64,000 nucleotides of DNA from Pseudomonas sp. MWU13-2105 (GCF_023242315.1 NZ_JALLIY010000001.1:124001-188000), one strand, 5' to 3'; positions 1 through 9,698 are shown, numbered from the stretch's first letter. Numbers and translations are program-made. Notes: a model not told the origin generated them from the sequence alone.

Positions 1-137
1 AGAGTGGCTGCACCACCGCGACTGCGGTCGGAGAGCCCGTCAAGCTACCAGGGGGTCATCACTTCGATGAGAACTACCCGGCGTTGGCCAAACGGTTGGT
101 GGATGCCATCCAGAAGCGCCAGGTCAAAAGCGAGTAA
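1..137 (+). CDS. C-terminal end of an AcvB/VirJ-type virulence protein (partial)
   Basis: Only the last 45 codons are inside the window (reading frame begins at base 3, stop TAA at 135-137). The peptide includes LPGGHHFDENYPALAKRL, which I recognise as the C-terminal end of the VirJ/AcvB alpha/beta-hydrolase domain; the His of GGHHFD would be the catalytic histidine of that fold. In Pseudomonas acvB usually lies near mprF and kup, and kup follows here in convergent orientation, which supports the call. AcvB proteins are periplasmic and hydrolyse lysyl-phosphatidylglycerol made by MprF; this role is known for the family and not visible in the fragment. The rest of the gene lies to the left of the window. 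Confidence 0.7.
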   Translation, partial: SGCTTATAVGEPVKLPGGHHFDENYPALAKRLVDAIQKRQVKSE

Positions 138-143
138 TGCGAG

Positions 144-232
144 CCCTGTAGGAGCCGGGACGCCGCATCGCAGCGAAGCTTTTAGCGATCTCAAGGGCCC
201 CATCGCCGGCAAGCCCTTCTCCTACAGGGGGT
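144..232. repeat. REPIN-type inverted repeat pair (GTAGGAG family)
   Basis: The element starts with CCCTGTAGGAG (144-154) and ends with its reverse complement CTCCTACAGGG (219-229), with GCCGGCAAG-type REP core sequence inside the right arm. It sits just after the stop of the acvB-like gene. Similar ends occur at 14053-14140, 19380-19464 and 31199-31283. Confidence 0.75.
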
Positions 233-250
233 AGCGTAAGCCGCCCAAGA

Positions 251-287
251 AAAAGCCCCCGCTGCCACAAGGCAACGGGGGCTTTTT
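251..287. terminator. Bidirectional rho-independent terminator between the acvB-like gene and kup
   Basis: AAAAGCCCCCGCTGCC (251-266) pairs with GGCAACGGGGGCTTTTT (271-287), giving a GC-rich stem with an A-tract on one side and a T-tract on the other. It can serve both convergent genes. Confidence 0.85.
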
Positions 288-301
288 CATATCCGCGACT
301 A

Positions 302-2206
302 TCAGATCTCGACCTGGGTCCCCAGCTCGATCACCCGGTTCACCGGCAGCTTGAAAAAGCGCAGGTTACCGTTGGCATTCTTCAGCATGAAGGCGAACAG
401 GCTCTCCCGCCAGCGCGCCATGCCGACGATCTTCGACGCGATCACCGTCTCACGGCTGAGGAAGTAGGTGGTGCGCATCGGACTGAAATCCAGATCGTCC
501 AGATGGCACAGTTTCAGCGCCTGCGGCACATCCGGCTCATCGATAAAGCCGAAGTGCAGGATGACCCGGAAGAACCCCTCTCCATAAGAGTCGACCTCAA
601 ACCGCCGCTGTGCCGGGACCCGTGGAATATCTTCATAGACCACCGTCAGCAACACCACCTGCTCATGCAGCACCTGGTTGTGCAGCAAGTTGTGCAACAA
701 CGCATGAGGCACCGCATCCGGCCGCGCGGTGAGGAACACCGCCGTACCCTGCACCCGATGGGGCGGCTGCACGCGAATACTGCCGATAAAGATCGGCAAC
801 GGCAGGCCACCCTCGTCGAGGCGGTCCATCAGCAGCTCCTTGCCGCGCTTCCAGGTGGTCATGAGGATAAACAGCACGATCCCCGCCAACACCGGAAAGG
901 CACCGCCCTGGACGATCTTGGGCACGTTGGCGGCGAAGAACAGCCCGTCCACCAGCAGGAAGCCCACCAGGATCGGCACGGTCAGGATCGGCGACCATTT
1001 CCACAGCAGCAACATCACCGCCGCCACCAGGATACTGGTGATCAGCATGGTCCCGGTCACCGCCACACCATAAGCCGAGGCCAGGGCGTTGGACGAGCCG
1101 AAACCGATGACCAGCAGGATTACGCCGATCATCAGGGTCCAGTTCACCGCACCGATGTAGATCTGCCCCTGCTCGGCACTCGAAGTGTGCTGGATATGCA
1201 TGCGCGGGATGTAGCCCAACTGGATCGCCTGACGGGTCAGGGAGAACGCCCCGGAGATCACCGCCTGGGAAGCGATCACCGTCGCCAGGGTCGACAACAC
1301 CACCAGCGGCACCAACGCCCAGGCCGGCGCCAGCAGGTAGAAGGGGTTGCGCGCCGCGTCCGGCGCTTCCAGCAGCAAGGCGCCCTGGCCGAAGTAGTTC
1401 AGCACCAGCGCCGGCAGCACCAGGGCGAACCAGGCGCGGGCGATCGGCTTGCGACCGAAGTGCCCCATGTCGGCGTACAAGGCTTCGGCACCGGTCAACG
1501 CCAGCACCACGGCACCGAGAATCGCCACGCCCATGCCCGGATGATTGGTAAAGAATCGCACGCCCCACATCGGGTTCAACGCGCTCAGCACTTCAGGGTG
1601 CCGAGCAACACCATAGCCGCCCATGATCCCCAGCACGACGAACCACGCCACCATCACCGGCCCGAACAGCTTGCCAATACTCGCGGTACCGTGTTTCTGG
1701 ATCAGGAACAACGCCACCAGCACCACCAACGACAGTGGTACCACCCAGTGCTCCAGGCCATCGAAGGCAATCTCCAGGCCCTCGACCGCTGACAACACCG
1801 AAATGGCCGGGGTAATCATGCTGTCGCCATAGAACAATGCCGCGCCGATCAAGCCGAGGACCACCAGCGTCGACTGCAATTTCGGGTAGGACGCCGAGGC
1901 CCGCCGCGCCAGCGCGGTCAGGGCCATGATCCCACCCTCACCCTGGTTGTCGGCGCGCAGGATGAACAACACGTACTTGATCGACACCACCCAGATCAGC
2001 GACCAGAAGATCAGTGCCAGGATCCCGAAGACACCGTCCTGGTTGACCTGCACCCCGTAACCACCAGTGAACACCTCCTTGAGGGTATATAACGGGCTGG
2101 TGCCGATGTCGCCGTACACCACCCCTACCGCCGCTACCAGCATGCCCAACGGCTTCGCCGTCGAGTGCCCGACCTGCCCCTCACTCACTGCCTGACCACC
2201 CATCAA
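302..2206 (-). CDS. kup: Kup/TrkD low-affinity K+ uptake transporter
   Basis: A 634-residue inner-membrane protein of the KUP family, which takes up K+ by K+/H+ symport. The N-terminus has the family signature [17 protein letters not shown] (about residues 28-44), followed by roughly twelve hydrophobic segments with [16 protein letters not shown] and [13 protein letters not shown], and a hydrophilic cytoplasmic C-terminal domain of about 180 residues. Length is normal (E. coli Kup 622). It is convergent with the acvB-like gene and divergent from rimO. The start shown is ATG at 2206 followed directly by a second ATG; either could be used. Confidence 0.95.
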   Translation of the reverse strand: MMGGQAVSEGQVGHSTAKPLGMLVAAVGVVYGDIGTSPLYTLKEVFTGGYGVQVNQDGVFGILALIFWSLIWVVSIKYVLFILRADNQGEGGIMALTALARRASASYPKLQSTLVVLGLIGAALFYGDSMITPAISVLSAVEGLEIAFDGLEHWVVPLSLVVLVALFLIQKHGTASIGKLFGPVMVAWFVVLGIMGGYGVARHPEVLSALNPMWGVRFFTNHPGMGVAILGAVVLALTGAEALYADMGHFGRKPIARAWFALVLPALVLNYFGQGALLLEAPDAARNPFYLLAPAWALVPLVVLSTLATVIASQAVISGAFSLTRQAIQLGYIPRMHIQHTSSAEQGQIYIGAVNWTLMIGVILLVIGFGSSNALASAYGVAVTGTMLITSILVAAVMLLLWKWSPILTVPILVGFLLVDGLFFAANVPKIVQGGAFPVLAGIVLFILMTTWKRGKELLMDRLDEGGLPLPIFIGSIRVQPPHRVQGTAVFLTARPDAVPHALLHNLLHNQVLHEQVVLLTVVYEDIPRVPAQRRFEVDSYGEGFFRVILHFGFIDEPDVPQALKLCHLDDLDFSPMRTTYFLSRETVIASKIVGMARWRESLFAFMLKNANGNLRFFKLPVNRVIELGTQVEI

Positions 2207-2389
2207 CTACTCCTACACCCCGGACTAAGGCTTCTTTCAAGAAGCACTATGCTTTTTTGTGCAGCATGCGCTGTTTTTCTTACAGTTGCCGACGATTTAT
2301 AAGTCATCGATTATTTGAAACAAAAAATGACAGCGACTCGCATCGGGCGAAGCATAGCGCAGCACTCGTCGCATTTCCCTGCATAAAGC

Positions 2390-2418
2390 TGGTCAAGTGC
2401 CTCGGCCATCGCTAGAAT
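2390..2418 (+). promoter_or_regulatory. Predicted sigma-70 promoter of rimO
   Basis: TGGTCA (2390-2395) and TAGAAT (2413-2418) are separated by 17 bases, matching the sigma-70 consensus at 4/6 and 5/6 positions. It lies about 85 bases before the rimO ATG in the 297-base kup-rimO divergent region. I saw no other clear structure in that region apart from AT-rich tracts nearer kup. Prediction by eye only. Confidence 0.4.
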
Positions 2419-2503
2419 TGCGCACTTTTTGATCAGAGGCGCAACAGCGCCCACGCGACGCCCTTGTCCCAAGCGGCTCGACACCCTATTACCGAGGTTA
2501 GAC

Positions 2504-3841
2504 ATGTCCACCCCTACCGCGCCAGCCAACCCCAAGGTCGGCTTCGTATCCCTGGGTTGCCCGAAAGCACTGGTCGACTCCGAGCGCATCCTTACGCAAT
2601 TGCGCATGGAAGGCTATGACGTGGTGTCCACCTACCAGGACGCCGATGTCGTGGTGGTCAACACCTGCGGCTTTATCGACAGCGCCAAGGCCGAGTCCCT
2701 GGAAGTGATCGGCGAAGCCATCAAGGAAAACGGCAAGGTGATCGTCACCGGCTGCATGGGCGTCGAAGAAGGCAACATCCGCAAGGTCCACCCCAGCGTG
2801 CTGGCCGTGAGCGGCCCGCAGCAGTACGAACAGGTGGTCAATGCCGTGCACCAGGTGGTGCCGCCGCGCCAGGATCACAACCCGCTGATCGACCTCGTGC
2901 CGCCGCAAGGCATCAAGCTGACCCCGCGCCACTACGCATACCTGAAGATTTCCGAAGGCTGCAACCACAGCTGCAGCTTCTGCATCATCCCGTCGATGCG
3001 CGGCAAGCTGGTCAGCCGTCCGGTGGGTGACGTCCTCGACGAGGCCCAGCGCCTGGTCAAGTCCGGGGTCAAGGAACTGCTGGTGATCTCACAGGACACC
3101 AGCGCCTATGGCGTCGACGTGAAGTACCGCACCGGTTTCTGGAACGGCGCGCCGGTGAAAACCCGCATGACCGAGTTGTGCGAAGCCCTCGGCACGCTGG
3201 GGGTTTGGGTGCGCCTGCACTACGTCTACCCGTACCCGCATGTCGACGAACTGATCCCGCTGATGGCGGCCGGCAAGATCCTGCCGTACCTGGACATCCC
3301 GTTCCAGCACGCCAGCCCGAAAGTGCTCAAGTCGATGAAACGCCCGGCGTTCGAAGACAAGACCCTGGCGCGGATCAAGAGCTGGCGGGAAATCTGCCCG
3401 GACCTGATCATCCGTTCGACCTTTATCGTCGGTTTCCCCGGCGAAACCGAGGAAGACTTCCAGTACCTGCTCGACTGGCTGACCGAAGCCCAGCTCGACC
3501 GCGTCGGCTGCTTCCAGTACTCACCGGTGGAAGGCGCGCCGGCCAACGACCTCGGCCTGGACGTGGTCCCGGATGAGGTCAAGCAGGAGCGCTGGGAGCG
3601 CTTCATGGCCCATCAACAGGCCATCAGCAGCGCCCGCCTGCAACTGCGCATCGGCCGCGAGATCGAGGTACTGATCGACGAAGTCGACGAACAAGGCGCG
3701 GTCGGCCGTTGCTTCTTCGACGCCCCGGAAATCGACGGCAACGTGTTCATCGAAGGTGCCGGCGATCTCAAGCCCGGCGACAAGGTCTGGTGCCGCGTCA
3801 CCGACGCCGACGAATACGACCTCTGGGCGGAAACGATCTAA
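2504..3841 (+). CDS. rimO: Ribosomal protein S12 methylthiotransferase RimO
   Basis: Radical-SAM methylthiotransferase that adds a methylthio group to Asp88 of ribosomal protein S12. From the ATG at 2504 the protein is 445 residues (E. coli 441). The N-terminal domain carries three cysteines for the auxiliary Fe-S cluster (C19 in SLGCPK, C55 in VVNTCGF, C84 in VTGCMG). The radical-SAM cluster is C153-x3-C157-x2-C160 in [18 protein letters not shown], and a TRAM domain ends the protein. The reading frame stays open upstream to 2429, but the homology begins right after the 2504 ATG. A terminator follows. Confidence 0.95.
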   Translation: MSTPTAPANPKVGFVSLGCPKALVDSERILTQLRMEGYDVVSTYQDADVVVVNTCGFIDSAKAESLEVIGEAIKENGKVIVTGCMGVEEGNIRKVHPSVLAVSGPQQYEQVVNAVHQVVPPRQDHNPLIDLVPPQGIKLTPRHYAYLKISEGCNHSCSFCIIPSMRGKLVSRPVGDVLDEAQRLVKSGVKELLVISQDTSAYGVDVKYRTGFWNGAPVKTRMTELCEALGTLGVWVRLHYVYPYPHVDELIPLMAAGKILPYLDIPFQHASPKVLKSMKRPAFEDKTLARIKSWREICPDLIIRSTFIVGFPGETEEDFQYLLDWLTEAQLDRVGCFQYSPVEGAPANDLGLDVVPDEVKQERWERFMAHQQAISSARLQLRIGREIEVLIDEVDEQGAVGRCFFDAPEIDGNVFIEGAGDLKPGDKVWCRVTDADEYDLWAETI

Positions 3842-3856
3842 GCTGTAAATAAACTG

Positions 3857-3894
3857 AAAAGCCCCGCTCTTTCAACGAGATGCGGGGCTTTTTT
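3857..3894 (+). terminator. Rho-independent terminator of rimO
   Basis: AAAAGCCCCGC (3857-3867) and GCGGGGCTTTTTT (3882-3894) form a strong stem ending in a T-tract, 15 bases after the rimO stop. Confidence 0.85.
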
Positions 3895-3943
3895 ACGGCT
3901 ATAGTCTGGCTCATGAACAACCGTGACGGAAGGAATCTGCTGC

Positions 3944-4393
3944 ATGCGCCAGCTCCCGGTGATCCAAACCCCCAAGCCCGGTGACTACCCGGAACTGGCC
4001 CGACTCTGGGAAGCCTCGGTGCGCGCCACCCATGACTTCCTGCCGGACAGCTACATCGAACTGCTGAAGAATATGCTGCTGACCCACTACTTGGATGCGG
4101 TCATGTTGATCTGCACCCGCGATTCGCGCCAGCGCATCACCGGGTTTGCCGGGGTCGCGGCGGGCAAGGTCGAAATGTTGTTTATCGCCCCGCAGGCACG
4201 CGGCACGGGCCTGGGCAAACAGCTGCTGCGCTACGCTATCGAACACCTGAATGCCGATGAACTGGACGTCAACGAACAAAACTCCCAGGCGGTCGGCTTC
4301 TACTTCAAGCAGGGCTTCGAAGTGATCGGGCGCTCGGAAAAGGATGGCATGGGCCAGCCCTATCCTCTGTTGCATCTGCGTCTGAAACGCTGA
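3944..4393 (+). CDS. GNAT-family N-acetyltransferase, YjaB-like
   Basis: 149 residues from the ATG at 3944, which has GGAAGGA (3928-3934) nine bases upstream; an upstream in-frame GTG at 3923 has no such site. The acetyl-CoA loop is seen in EMLFIAPQARGTGLGKQLL (about residues 88-106). ATHDFL near the N-terminus, DVNEQNSQAVGFY and DGMGQPYPLLHL at the C-terminus match what I recall of E. coli YjaB, so it is likely in that subgroup. The acceptor substrate is unknown. It stands alone between the rimO terminator and the next gene. Confidence 0.85.
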   Translation: MRQLPVIQTPKPGDYPELARLWEASVRATHDFLPDSYIELLKNMLLTHYLDAVMLICTRDSRQRITGFAGVAAGKVEMLFIAPQARGTGLGKQLLRYAIEHLNADELDVNEQNSQAVGFYFKQGFEVIGRSEKDGMGQPYPLLHLRLKR

Positions 4394-4511
4394 TCAACCC
4401 GAGCCTCCCCCACAGGGTTCGCGCCCTCCACGAGCCCTGCGACAAATGTTGCCGGGCTTAACCGGCGCCAGGCAGGTACAATAGCCGCCCCCCTTTTTTA
4501 CGGCCGCCGTC

Positions 4512-5222
4512 ATGTCTGAACCCACTCGCCTTTCCAAACGCCTGATCGAGCTGGTCGGCTGCTCCCGTCGGGAGGCCGAACTGTTCATCGAAGGCGGCTG
4601 GGTCACGGTCGACGGCGAAGTCATCGACGAACCACAGTTCAAGGTCGCGGACCAGAAAGTCGCACTCGATCCCGAAGCCAAGGCCACCGCTCCGGAGCCG
4701 GTGACCCTGCTGCTGCACCAACCAGCCGGCCTGGACCTCGACGCGGCCATGCAACTGCTGCGCGCCGAAACGCTCTCCGAGGAACACCGCTATGGCAAGC
4801 GCCCGCTCAAGGGGCATTTCCTGCGCCTGACCGCCGGCGCCGATCTGCAAGCCGGCGCCAGTGGCCTGGTGGTGTTCACCCAGGACTGGAAGATCCTCCG
4901 CAAGCTCACCGCCGACACCGCCAAGATCGAGCAGGAGTATGTGGTGGAAGTCAGCGGCGACATCGTCGAGCACGGCCTCAACCGCCTGAGCCATGGCCTG
5001 ACCTACAAGGGCCGCGAGCTGCCCGCGGTGAAAGCCAGCTGGCAGAACGAAAATCGCCTGCGTTTCGCGATGAAAAACCCGCAACCGGGGGTGATCGCGC
5101 TGTTTTGCCAGGCAGTCGGGCTCAAGGTCGTATCCGTCCGGCGGATCCGCATCGGCGGCGTCTCCATCGGCAAGGTGCCCGTGGGTCAATGGCGTTATCT
5201 GTCGACCAAGGAAAAATTCTAA
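4512..5222 (+). CDS. RsuA/RluF-type pseudouridine synthase homologue with degenerate active site
   Basis: 236 residues. An S4-type RNA-binding domain is at the N-terminus (RLSKRLIELVGCSRREAELFI, split here at 20 letters: residues 6-26; then GGWVTVDGEVI). The rest aligns with the RsuA/RluB/E/F fold and ends in RRIRIGGVSIGKVPVGQWR, typical of the family. The catalytic loop is odd: where relatives have GRLDxxTSGL, this protein has ADLQAGASGL (residues 110-119), so Gln113 stands where the catalytic Asp is expected, unless a two-residue insertion puts Asp111 in its place. The conserved basic R/K-Q-V-R/K-R-M segment is also replaced (GVIALFC, about 193-199). It may bind RNA without modifying it. 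Many databases would call it rRNA pseudouridine synthase. Confidence 0.75.
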   Translation: MSEPTRLSKRLIELVGCSRREAELFIEGGWVTVDGEVIDEPQFKVADQKVALDPEAKATAPEPVTLLLHQPAGLDLDAAMQLLRAETLSEEHRYGKRPLKGHFLRLTAGADLQAGASGLVVFTQDWKILRKLTADTAKIEQEYVVEVSGDIVEHGLNRLSHGLTYKGRELPAVKASWQNENRLRFAMKNPQPGVIALFCQAVGLKVVSVRRIRIGGVSIGKVPVGQWRYLSTKEKF

Positions 5223-5276
5223 TCGCCTTTTCAACGTCGCGCAGATGCGCGGCGTCTACCTCTCAGGATGCTTCCC

Positions 5277-5738
5277 ATGATTCACAACGACGTACTGCGT
5301 AGCGTGCGCTACATGCTCGACATCAGCGACAACAAGGTCGTCGAGATCATCAAGCTGACCGGCTTCGAAGTGGCCAAGGCCGATGTCATCACCTACCTGA
5401 AAAAGGATGAGGAAGAAGGCTTCGTGCATTGCCCGGACGAGGTCATGGCACATTTTCTCGATGGCCTGGTGATCTTCAAGCGGGGTAAGGACGAAAGCCG
5501 TGCGCCGCTACCGGTCGAACTGCCGGTGACCAACAACATCATCCTGAAGAAGCTGCGGGTCGCCTTTGAACTCAAGGAAGACGACATGCACGCCATTCTC
5601 AAGGCCGCCGAGTTCCCGGTGTCCAAGCCCGAGCTGAGCGCGCTGTTCCGCAAGTTCGGTCACACCAACTACCGCCCCTGCGGCGACCAGCTGCTGCGCA
5701 ACTTCCTCAAGGGCCTGACCCTGCGCGTTCGCGGCTGA
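5277..5738 (+). CDS. DUF1456 (YehS-like) protein
   Basis: 153 residues with two copies of the short DUF1456 repeat: NDVLRSVRYMLDISDNKVVEI (residues 3-23; first half) and NNIILKKLRVAFELKEDDM in the second half, each followed by a helix ending in FLDGL or FLKGL. KRGKDESRAPLP links the copies. This matches my memory of E. coli YehS over the full length. Function is unknown. AGGA at 5265-5268 sits eight bases before ATG 5277, which is preferred over the ATG at 5268. It follows the RsuA-like gene by 54 bases and may be co-transcribed. Confidence 0.85.
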   Translation: MIHNDVLRSVRYMLDISDNKVVEIIKLTGFEVAKADVITYLKKDEEEGFVHCPDEVMAHFLDGLVIFKRGKDESRAPLPVELPVTNNIILKKLRVAFELKEDDMHAILKAAEFPVSKPELSALFRKFGHTNYRPCGDQLLRNFLKGLTLRVRG

Positions 5739-5842
5739 TCCGCGGCATCGTGCATGGCGCATCATTGCGCCGCCCAATAGTGGCTCCGCTTTTGACTCCT
5801 GACGGCTAGGGTATCGACACCTTTTCGCACTCAGGAATCGCC

Positions 5843-6613
5843 ATGCACCCTTACTTCTCCCTGCAAGGCCGCACCGCGCTGGTGACCGGCGGTACCCGCG
5901 GCATCGGCAAGATGATTGCCAAGGCCTTTGTCGAGGCCGGTGCCCAGGTCTATATCTGTGCGCGGGATGCCGAAGCCTGCCAGCAGACCGCCGATGAACT
6001 CGGCGCCCTGGGTCACTGCCAGGCGCTGGCCGCCAACCTGGCGACCGAGGAAGGCGTGGCGGAGTTGGCGACACGCCTGGCCGCAAAGATCGATCGGCTG
6101 GATATCCTCGTCAACAACGCCGGTACCACCTGGGGTGCGCCGCTGGAAAGCTACCCGATCAAAGGCTGGGAAAAGGTCATGCAACTGAACGTGACCTCGG
6201 TCTTCAACTGCATCCAGCAATTCCTGCCGTTGTTGCGCAAGGCCGGTTCGGTGGAGAGCCCGGCGCGAATCATCAATATCGGTTCGGTCGCGGGGATTTC
6301 CTCGTTCGGCGAACAGGCCTATGCCTACGGTCCGAGCAAGGCCGCCTTGCACCAGTTGTCACGGATCCTGGCGCGGGAACTGGTCAGCCAGCACATCAAT
6401 GTCAATGTGATCGCGCCGGGGCGTTTCCCGAGCAAGATGACCCAACATATAGGCAACGATGAGCAGGCATTGGCCGAAGACACGGCGTTGATTCCGATGA
6501 AACGCTGGGGCCGCGAGGAAGAGATGGCGGCACTGGCGATCAGTCTGGCGAGCACCGCCGGGGCTTATATGACGGGCAATATCATCCCGCTGGATGGCGG
6601 CTTCAGCCTGTAA
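5843..6613 (+). CDS. rhlG: RhlG-like NADP-dependent short-chain reductase
   Basis: 256-residue classical SDR enzyme. The cofactor motif is TGGTRGIG (about 15-22), NNAG follows at about 91-94, and the catalytic Ser-Tyr-Lys triad is present (INIGSVAGIS, then YAYGPSKAALHQLS). The start MHPYFSLQGRTALVTGG and the long stretches QLNVTSVFNCIQQ and NVNVIAPGRFPSKMT closely match what I recall of P. aeruginosa RhlG, a beta-ketoacyl reductase once linked to rhamnolipid and polyhydroxyalkanoate precursors. No other rhamnolipid gene is nearby, so a role in rhamnolipid synthesis is not supported by context. It stands alone. Confidence 0.8.
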   Translation: MHPYFSLQGRTALVTGGTRGIGKMIAKAFVEAGAQVYICARDAEACQQTADELGALGHCQALAANLATEEGVAELATRLAAKIDRLDILVNNAGTTWGAPLESYPIKGWEKVMQLNVTSVFNCIQQFLPLLRKAGSVESPARIINIGSVAGISSFGEQAYAYGPSKAALHQLSRILARELVSQHINVNVIAPGRFPSKMTQHIGNDEQALAEDTALIPMKRWGREEEMAALAISLASTAGAYMTGNIIPLDGGFSL

Positions 6614-6638
6614 CGCCAGGAACGGTCGGACGCTGATT

Positions 6639-6770
6639 TGTGGTGAGTGGGCTTGCCCACGCTGGGTCGCGGAGCGGCCCCAAAACCAGCTATCGCGGTC
6701 TACCTGACACACCTGGTTCTCCGGTTTCAGGGGGCTTCGCCCCCAGCGCGGGCAAGCCCGCTCGCCACAA
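6639..6770. repeat. REPIN: inverted pair of GTGGCGAG-family REP sequences
   Basis: The left arm GTGGTGAGTGGGCTTGCCC (from 6640) and the right arm GGGCAAGCCCGCTCGCCAC (to about 6768) are inverted copies of one REP sequence. The inner parts GGGTCGCGGAGCGGCCCC and GGGGCTTCGCCCCC form further hairpins. A closely similar doublet lies at 62722-62856. Confidence 0.85.
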
Positions 6771-6810
6771 GATCGGGCCCGGCTTCAAAAGTCCTTAACT
6801 GGATACTGCC

Positions 6811-6832
6811 GGGACAAGCCCACTCGCCACAA
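6811..6832. repeat. Single REP remnant
   Basis: GGGACAAGCCCACTCGCCAC is a single diverged copy of the right arm of the preceding REPIN. Confidence 0.6.
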
Positions 6833-6861
6833 ATCTCATCGATCCGGAAACCCTGAGCGAA

Positions 6862-7956
6862 TCAGATCCCCGCCCGCAACACGCTCTCGGGCAACGCCTC
6901 GCCGCGTTCGACGCTGGCTGCCACGGTCGCGACCAGGTCGTCCAGTTCATAGCCCTGGGCCTTCAGCCACTGCGCATCGTAGTAGGTGGTGGCATAACGC
7001 TCACCGCCGTCGCAGAGGATCGCCACGATCGAACCGCTCTCCCCCGCCTCGACCATCTGCCGTGCCGCCATCAGCGCACCGATCAGGTTGGTACCACTGG
7101 AACCGCCGACCCGCCGACCCAAACGCTGCGCCAGGTAATGCATGGCGGCCAGGGACAAGGCATCCGGCACCTTGACCATGGCATCGATCACCTTGGGCAG
7201 GAACGACGCCTCGACCCGCGGACGGCCGATCCCTTCGATGCGCGAACCGCAGTCCAGGCGCAGGCCGGCGTCCCCCGTCTGGTAAAAGTCGAAGAACACC
7301 GAACGCTCGGCATCGGCGCACAACACTCGGGTGCAATGCTGGCGATAGCGCACATAACGACCGAGGGTCGCGGTGGTGCCGCCGGTACCGGGGCTGGAAA
7401 TCAACCAGCTCGGTTCCGGGTAACGCTCAAAACGCAGTTGCTGGAAAATCGACTCGGCAATGTTGTTGTTCGCCCGCCAGTCGGTGGCCCGTTCGGCGTA
7501 GGTGAACTGGTCCATGAAATGACCGCCGCTCTCCCGGGCCAGGCGCTCGGACTCGGCATAGATTTGCGTCGGGTCCTGCACCAGGTGGCTCTGGCCGCCG
7601 TAGAAGGCGATCTGCGCGATCTTTTCCTGGGAGGTGGTGGCCGGCATCACCGCGATAAACGGCAAGCCCAGCAGGCGCGCGAAATAGGCTTCGGAGATCG
7701 CCGTCGAACCGCTGGACGCCTCGATCACCGGCGCGCCCGGGCGCAGCCAGCCATTGCACAGCGCATAGAGGAACAGCGAGCGGGCCAGGCGGTGCTTGAG
7801 GCTGCCGGTCGGATGGCTGGATTCGTCCTTGAAGTACAACTCGATGCCCGGCAGGCCCGGCAGCGGCAAAGGAATCAGGTGGGTGTCGGCACTGCGCTGG
7901 AAGTCGGCTTCAATGATCCGGATGGCTTCCCGGGCCCACTGTCGGTTGTCGCTCAT
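6862..7956 (-). CDS. PLP-dependent cysteine synthase/CBS-fold enzyme, possibly a cysteine desulfhydrase
   Basis: 364 residues from ATG 7956 ([13 protein letters not shown]); the frame is open to 8028, but ACGAG sits about nine bases before 7956 and the family similarity starts there. It is a fold-type II PLP enzyme: the lysine is in [13 protein letters not shown], the substrate-binding loop in [10 protein letters not shown], and the phosphate-binding glycines in [13 protein letters not shown]. The C-terminal part ([23 protein letters not shown]) is split from CysK/CysM proper and resembles the mycobacterial cysteine desulfhydrase Cds1, as far as I recall. Reaction therefore uncertain: cysteine breakdown to H2S and pyruvate, or a synthase. 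It has no sulfur-metabolism neighbours. Confidence 0.75.
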   Translation of the reverse strand: MSDNRQWAREAIRIIEADFQRSADTHLIPLPLPGLPGIELYFKDESSHPTGSLKHRLARSLFLYALCNGWLRPGAPVIEASSGSTAISEAYFARLLGLPFIAVMPATTSQEKIAQIAFYGGQSHLVQDPTQIYAESERLARESGGHFMDQFTYAERATDWRANNNIAESIFQQLRFERYPEPSWLISSPGTGGTTATLGRYVRYRQHCTRVLCADAERSVFFDFYQTGDAGLRLDCGSRIEGIGRPRVEASFLPKVIDAMVKVPDALSLAAMHYLAQRLGRRVGGSSGTNLIGALMAARQMVEAGESGSIVAILCDGGERYATTYYDAQWLKAQGYELDDLVATVAASVERGEALPESVLRAGI

Positions 7957-8275
7957 GATGGCTACTCGTCTTGGAACGGCGGCGCTCGAAAGCACGGCCG
8001 GCTGGTTGCGCCACTGGCTCAGGGGCAAACCGCCAAAGGATAAACAACGATCGGCCCCCTGACAGGTCCCACCGCGATAATCCGTTAACTATAGGAAGTT
8101 TCCTACCTACCGCACAGATACAGTGAAGACGCAATTAGACACACAACTGCTAGGCTTTTTGCGATGAGCCCTTCAAGCACCCGCTTATAACAAAAAAGAA
8201 TATAATTTTTGTTTTAACAACTAACAGTACGGGTTAGGGTGTCCCACCTTTTGAATTAATCGATGGAGAGCGACC
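7957..8275. other. Divergent intergenic region between the PLP enzyme gene and nhaA
   Basis: 319 bases without a gene. It must hold both promoters. The part near nhaA is strikingly AT-rich; ACAAAAA (about 8190-8196) and TTTTTGT (8206-8212) form an inverted repeat around AGAATATAA. The nhaA ribosome site GGAGAG is at 8265-8270. I cannot assign a regulator to the inverted repeat. Confidence 0.4.
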
Positions 8276-9466
8276 TTGCCTCTGCGTAGCACTTTCACCC
8301 GTTTCTTCCAGTTGGAAGCTGCCAGCGGCCTGCTATTGATTGCCGCCGCGGCCCTGGCCCTGATCATCAACAACTCGCCGCTGTCGCACCTCTACGCCGG
8401 TCTGCTGGACGTGCCGGTGGTGGCCCAGGTCGGCGCCCTGAAAATCGCCAAGCCGCTGCTGCTGTGGATCAACGACGGTCTGATGGCGCTGTTCTTCCTG
8501 CTGATCGGCCTTGAGGTCAAGCGCGAACTCCTCGAAGGCCATCTGTCCAAGCCTTCGCAGGTGGTACTGCCGGGGGCCGCGGCCATCGGCGGCATGGTGG
8601 TGCCGGCGCTGATCTACTGGTTCCTCAACCGTGACAACCCGGCGGCGCTGGGCGGCTGGGCGATCCCCATGGCCACCGATATCGCCTTCGCCCTCGGGGT
8701 GCTGGCCTTGCTCGGCAAGCGGGTGCCGGTGTCGCTGAAACTGTTCCTGATGACCCTGGCGATCATCGACGACCTGGGTGCGATCATCGTCATCGCGATC
8801 TTCTACTCCCATGAACTGTCGACACTGTCGCTGGCGCTGGCCGGGGCCTGCCTGGTGGCGCTGATCGCGATGAATCGCCTGGGCGTGGTCAAGCTCGGGC
8901 CGTATCTGGTGATCGGCCTGATTCTCTGGGTCTGCGTGCTCAAGAGCGGCGTGCATGCCACATTGGCCGGTGTGACCCTGGCATTCTGCATCCCGCTGCG
9001 CACCCGCCACGCCGAAACCTCGCCGCTGTTGAGCCTGGAGCACGCGTTGCATCCCTGGGTGGCGTTCGGCATCCTGCCGCTGTTCGCCTTTGCCAACGCC
9101 GGCGTGTCCCTGGCGGGGGTGAACCTGGAGAGCTTTACCCACCATGTGCCGATGGGCATCGCCGCCGGCCTGCTGATCGGCAAGACGGTCGGCGTCTTCG
9201 GCCTGACCTGGCTGGCGGTCCGCGCCGGCCTCGCGGCGCTGCCTCACGGCGCCAACTGGGGGCAGTTGTTCGGTGTGGCGATCCTCTGCGGGATAGGTTT
9301 CACCATGAGTCTGTTCGTTGGCTCCCTGGCCTTTATGCCGGGTCACAGCGACTATGTGGGCATGGACCGCATGGGCATTCTGACAGGCTCCATCCTCGCG
9401 GCGCTGATCGGCTATGCCGTGACGGCGGTGGCCAGCCGCAAGCCTGCGAGCACAGTACCCTTGTAG
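8276..9466 (+). CDS. nhaA: Na+/H+ antiporter NhaA
   Basis: 396-residue inner-membrane antiporter with the usual NhaA length and about twelve hydrophobic segments; it expels Na+ in exchange for protons and supports pH and salt tolerance. The ion-site aspartates are visible: D165-D166 in [11 protein letters not shown] and D135 in [26 protein letters not shown] near the C-terminus is also typical. The start is TTG at 8276, fixed by GGAGAG (8265-8270) and by the family N-terminus ([13 protein letters not shown]); no ATG is suitably placed. A bidirectional terminator lies downstream. Confidence 0.95.
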   Translation: MPLRSTFTRFFQLEAASGLLLIAAAALALIINNSPLSHLYAGLLDVPVVAQVGALKIAKPLLLWINDGLMALFFLLIGLEVKRELLEGHLSKPSQVVLPGAAAIGGMVVPALIYWFLNRDNPAALGGWAIPMATDIAFALGVLALLGKRVPVSLKLFLMTLAIIDDLGAIIVIAIFYSHELSTLSLALAGACLVALIAMNRLGVVKLGPYLVIGLILWVCVLKSGVHATLAGVTLAFCIPLRTRHAETSPLLSLEHALHPWVAFGILPLFAFANAGVSLAGVNLESFTHHVPMGIAAGLLIGKTVGVFGLTWLAVRAGLAALPHGANWGQLFGVAILCGIGFTMSLFVGSLAFMPGHSDYVGMDRMGILTGSILAALIGYAVTAVASRKPASTVPL

Positions 9467-9512
9467 ATACCGGCTGGCCGCCGATGAGGCCCGTGAGCCT
9501 TGTACTGCCTGA

Positions 9513-9552
9513 CCGGCTTCCATCGCCGCGGTGCGGCGTTACGGCAAGCCGG
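9513..9552. repeat. Degenerate REP-like inverted repeat
   Basis: CCGGCTTCC (from 9513) and GGCAAGCCGG (to 9552) are inverted around CGCCGCGGTGCGGCG, itself a hairpin. It resembles the GTAGGAG-family REP core but lacks a clean outer arm on the left. Confidence 0.4.
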
Positions 9553-9640
9553 CTCCTGCCGGGGTAGCGTTGAGCGGTGTTGCAAGCCAGGATCAAGACG
9601 CTACACCGGCAAGGTTCGCGGCAATCTTCAGCGCAGCAGA

Positions 9641-9681
9641 AAAAGAAAACCCCGACCAGTTGCCTGGCCGGGGTTTCTTTT
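9641..9681. terminator. Bidirectional terminator between nhaA and the SlyB-like gene
   Basis: AAAAGAAAACCCCGACCAG (9641-9659) pairs with CTGGCCGGGGTTTCTTTT (9664-9681), with A- and T-tracts on the two sides; it suits both convergent genes. Confidence 0.8.
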
Positions 9682-9698
9682 CAAGGCTGATTGCGAAA

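Noticed and set aside
4..234. A 76-codon plus-strand open frame at the left edge
   Set aside because: It runs in another frame across the acvB-like tail and the REPIN. The frame starting at base 3 gives a recognisable AcvB/VirJ end.
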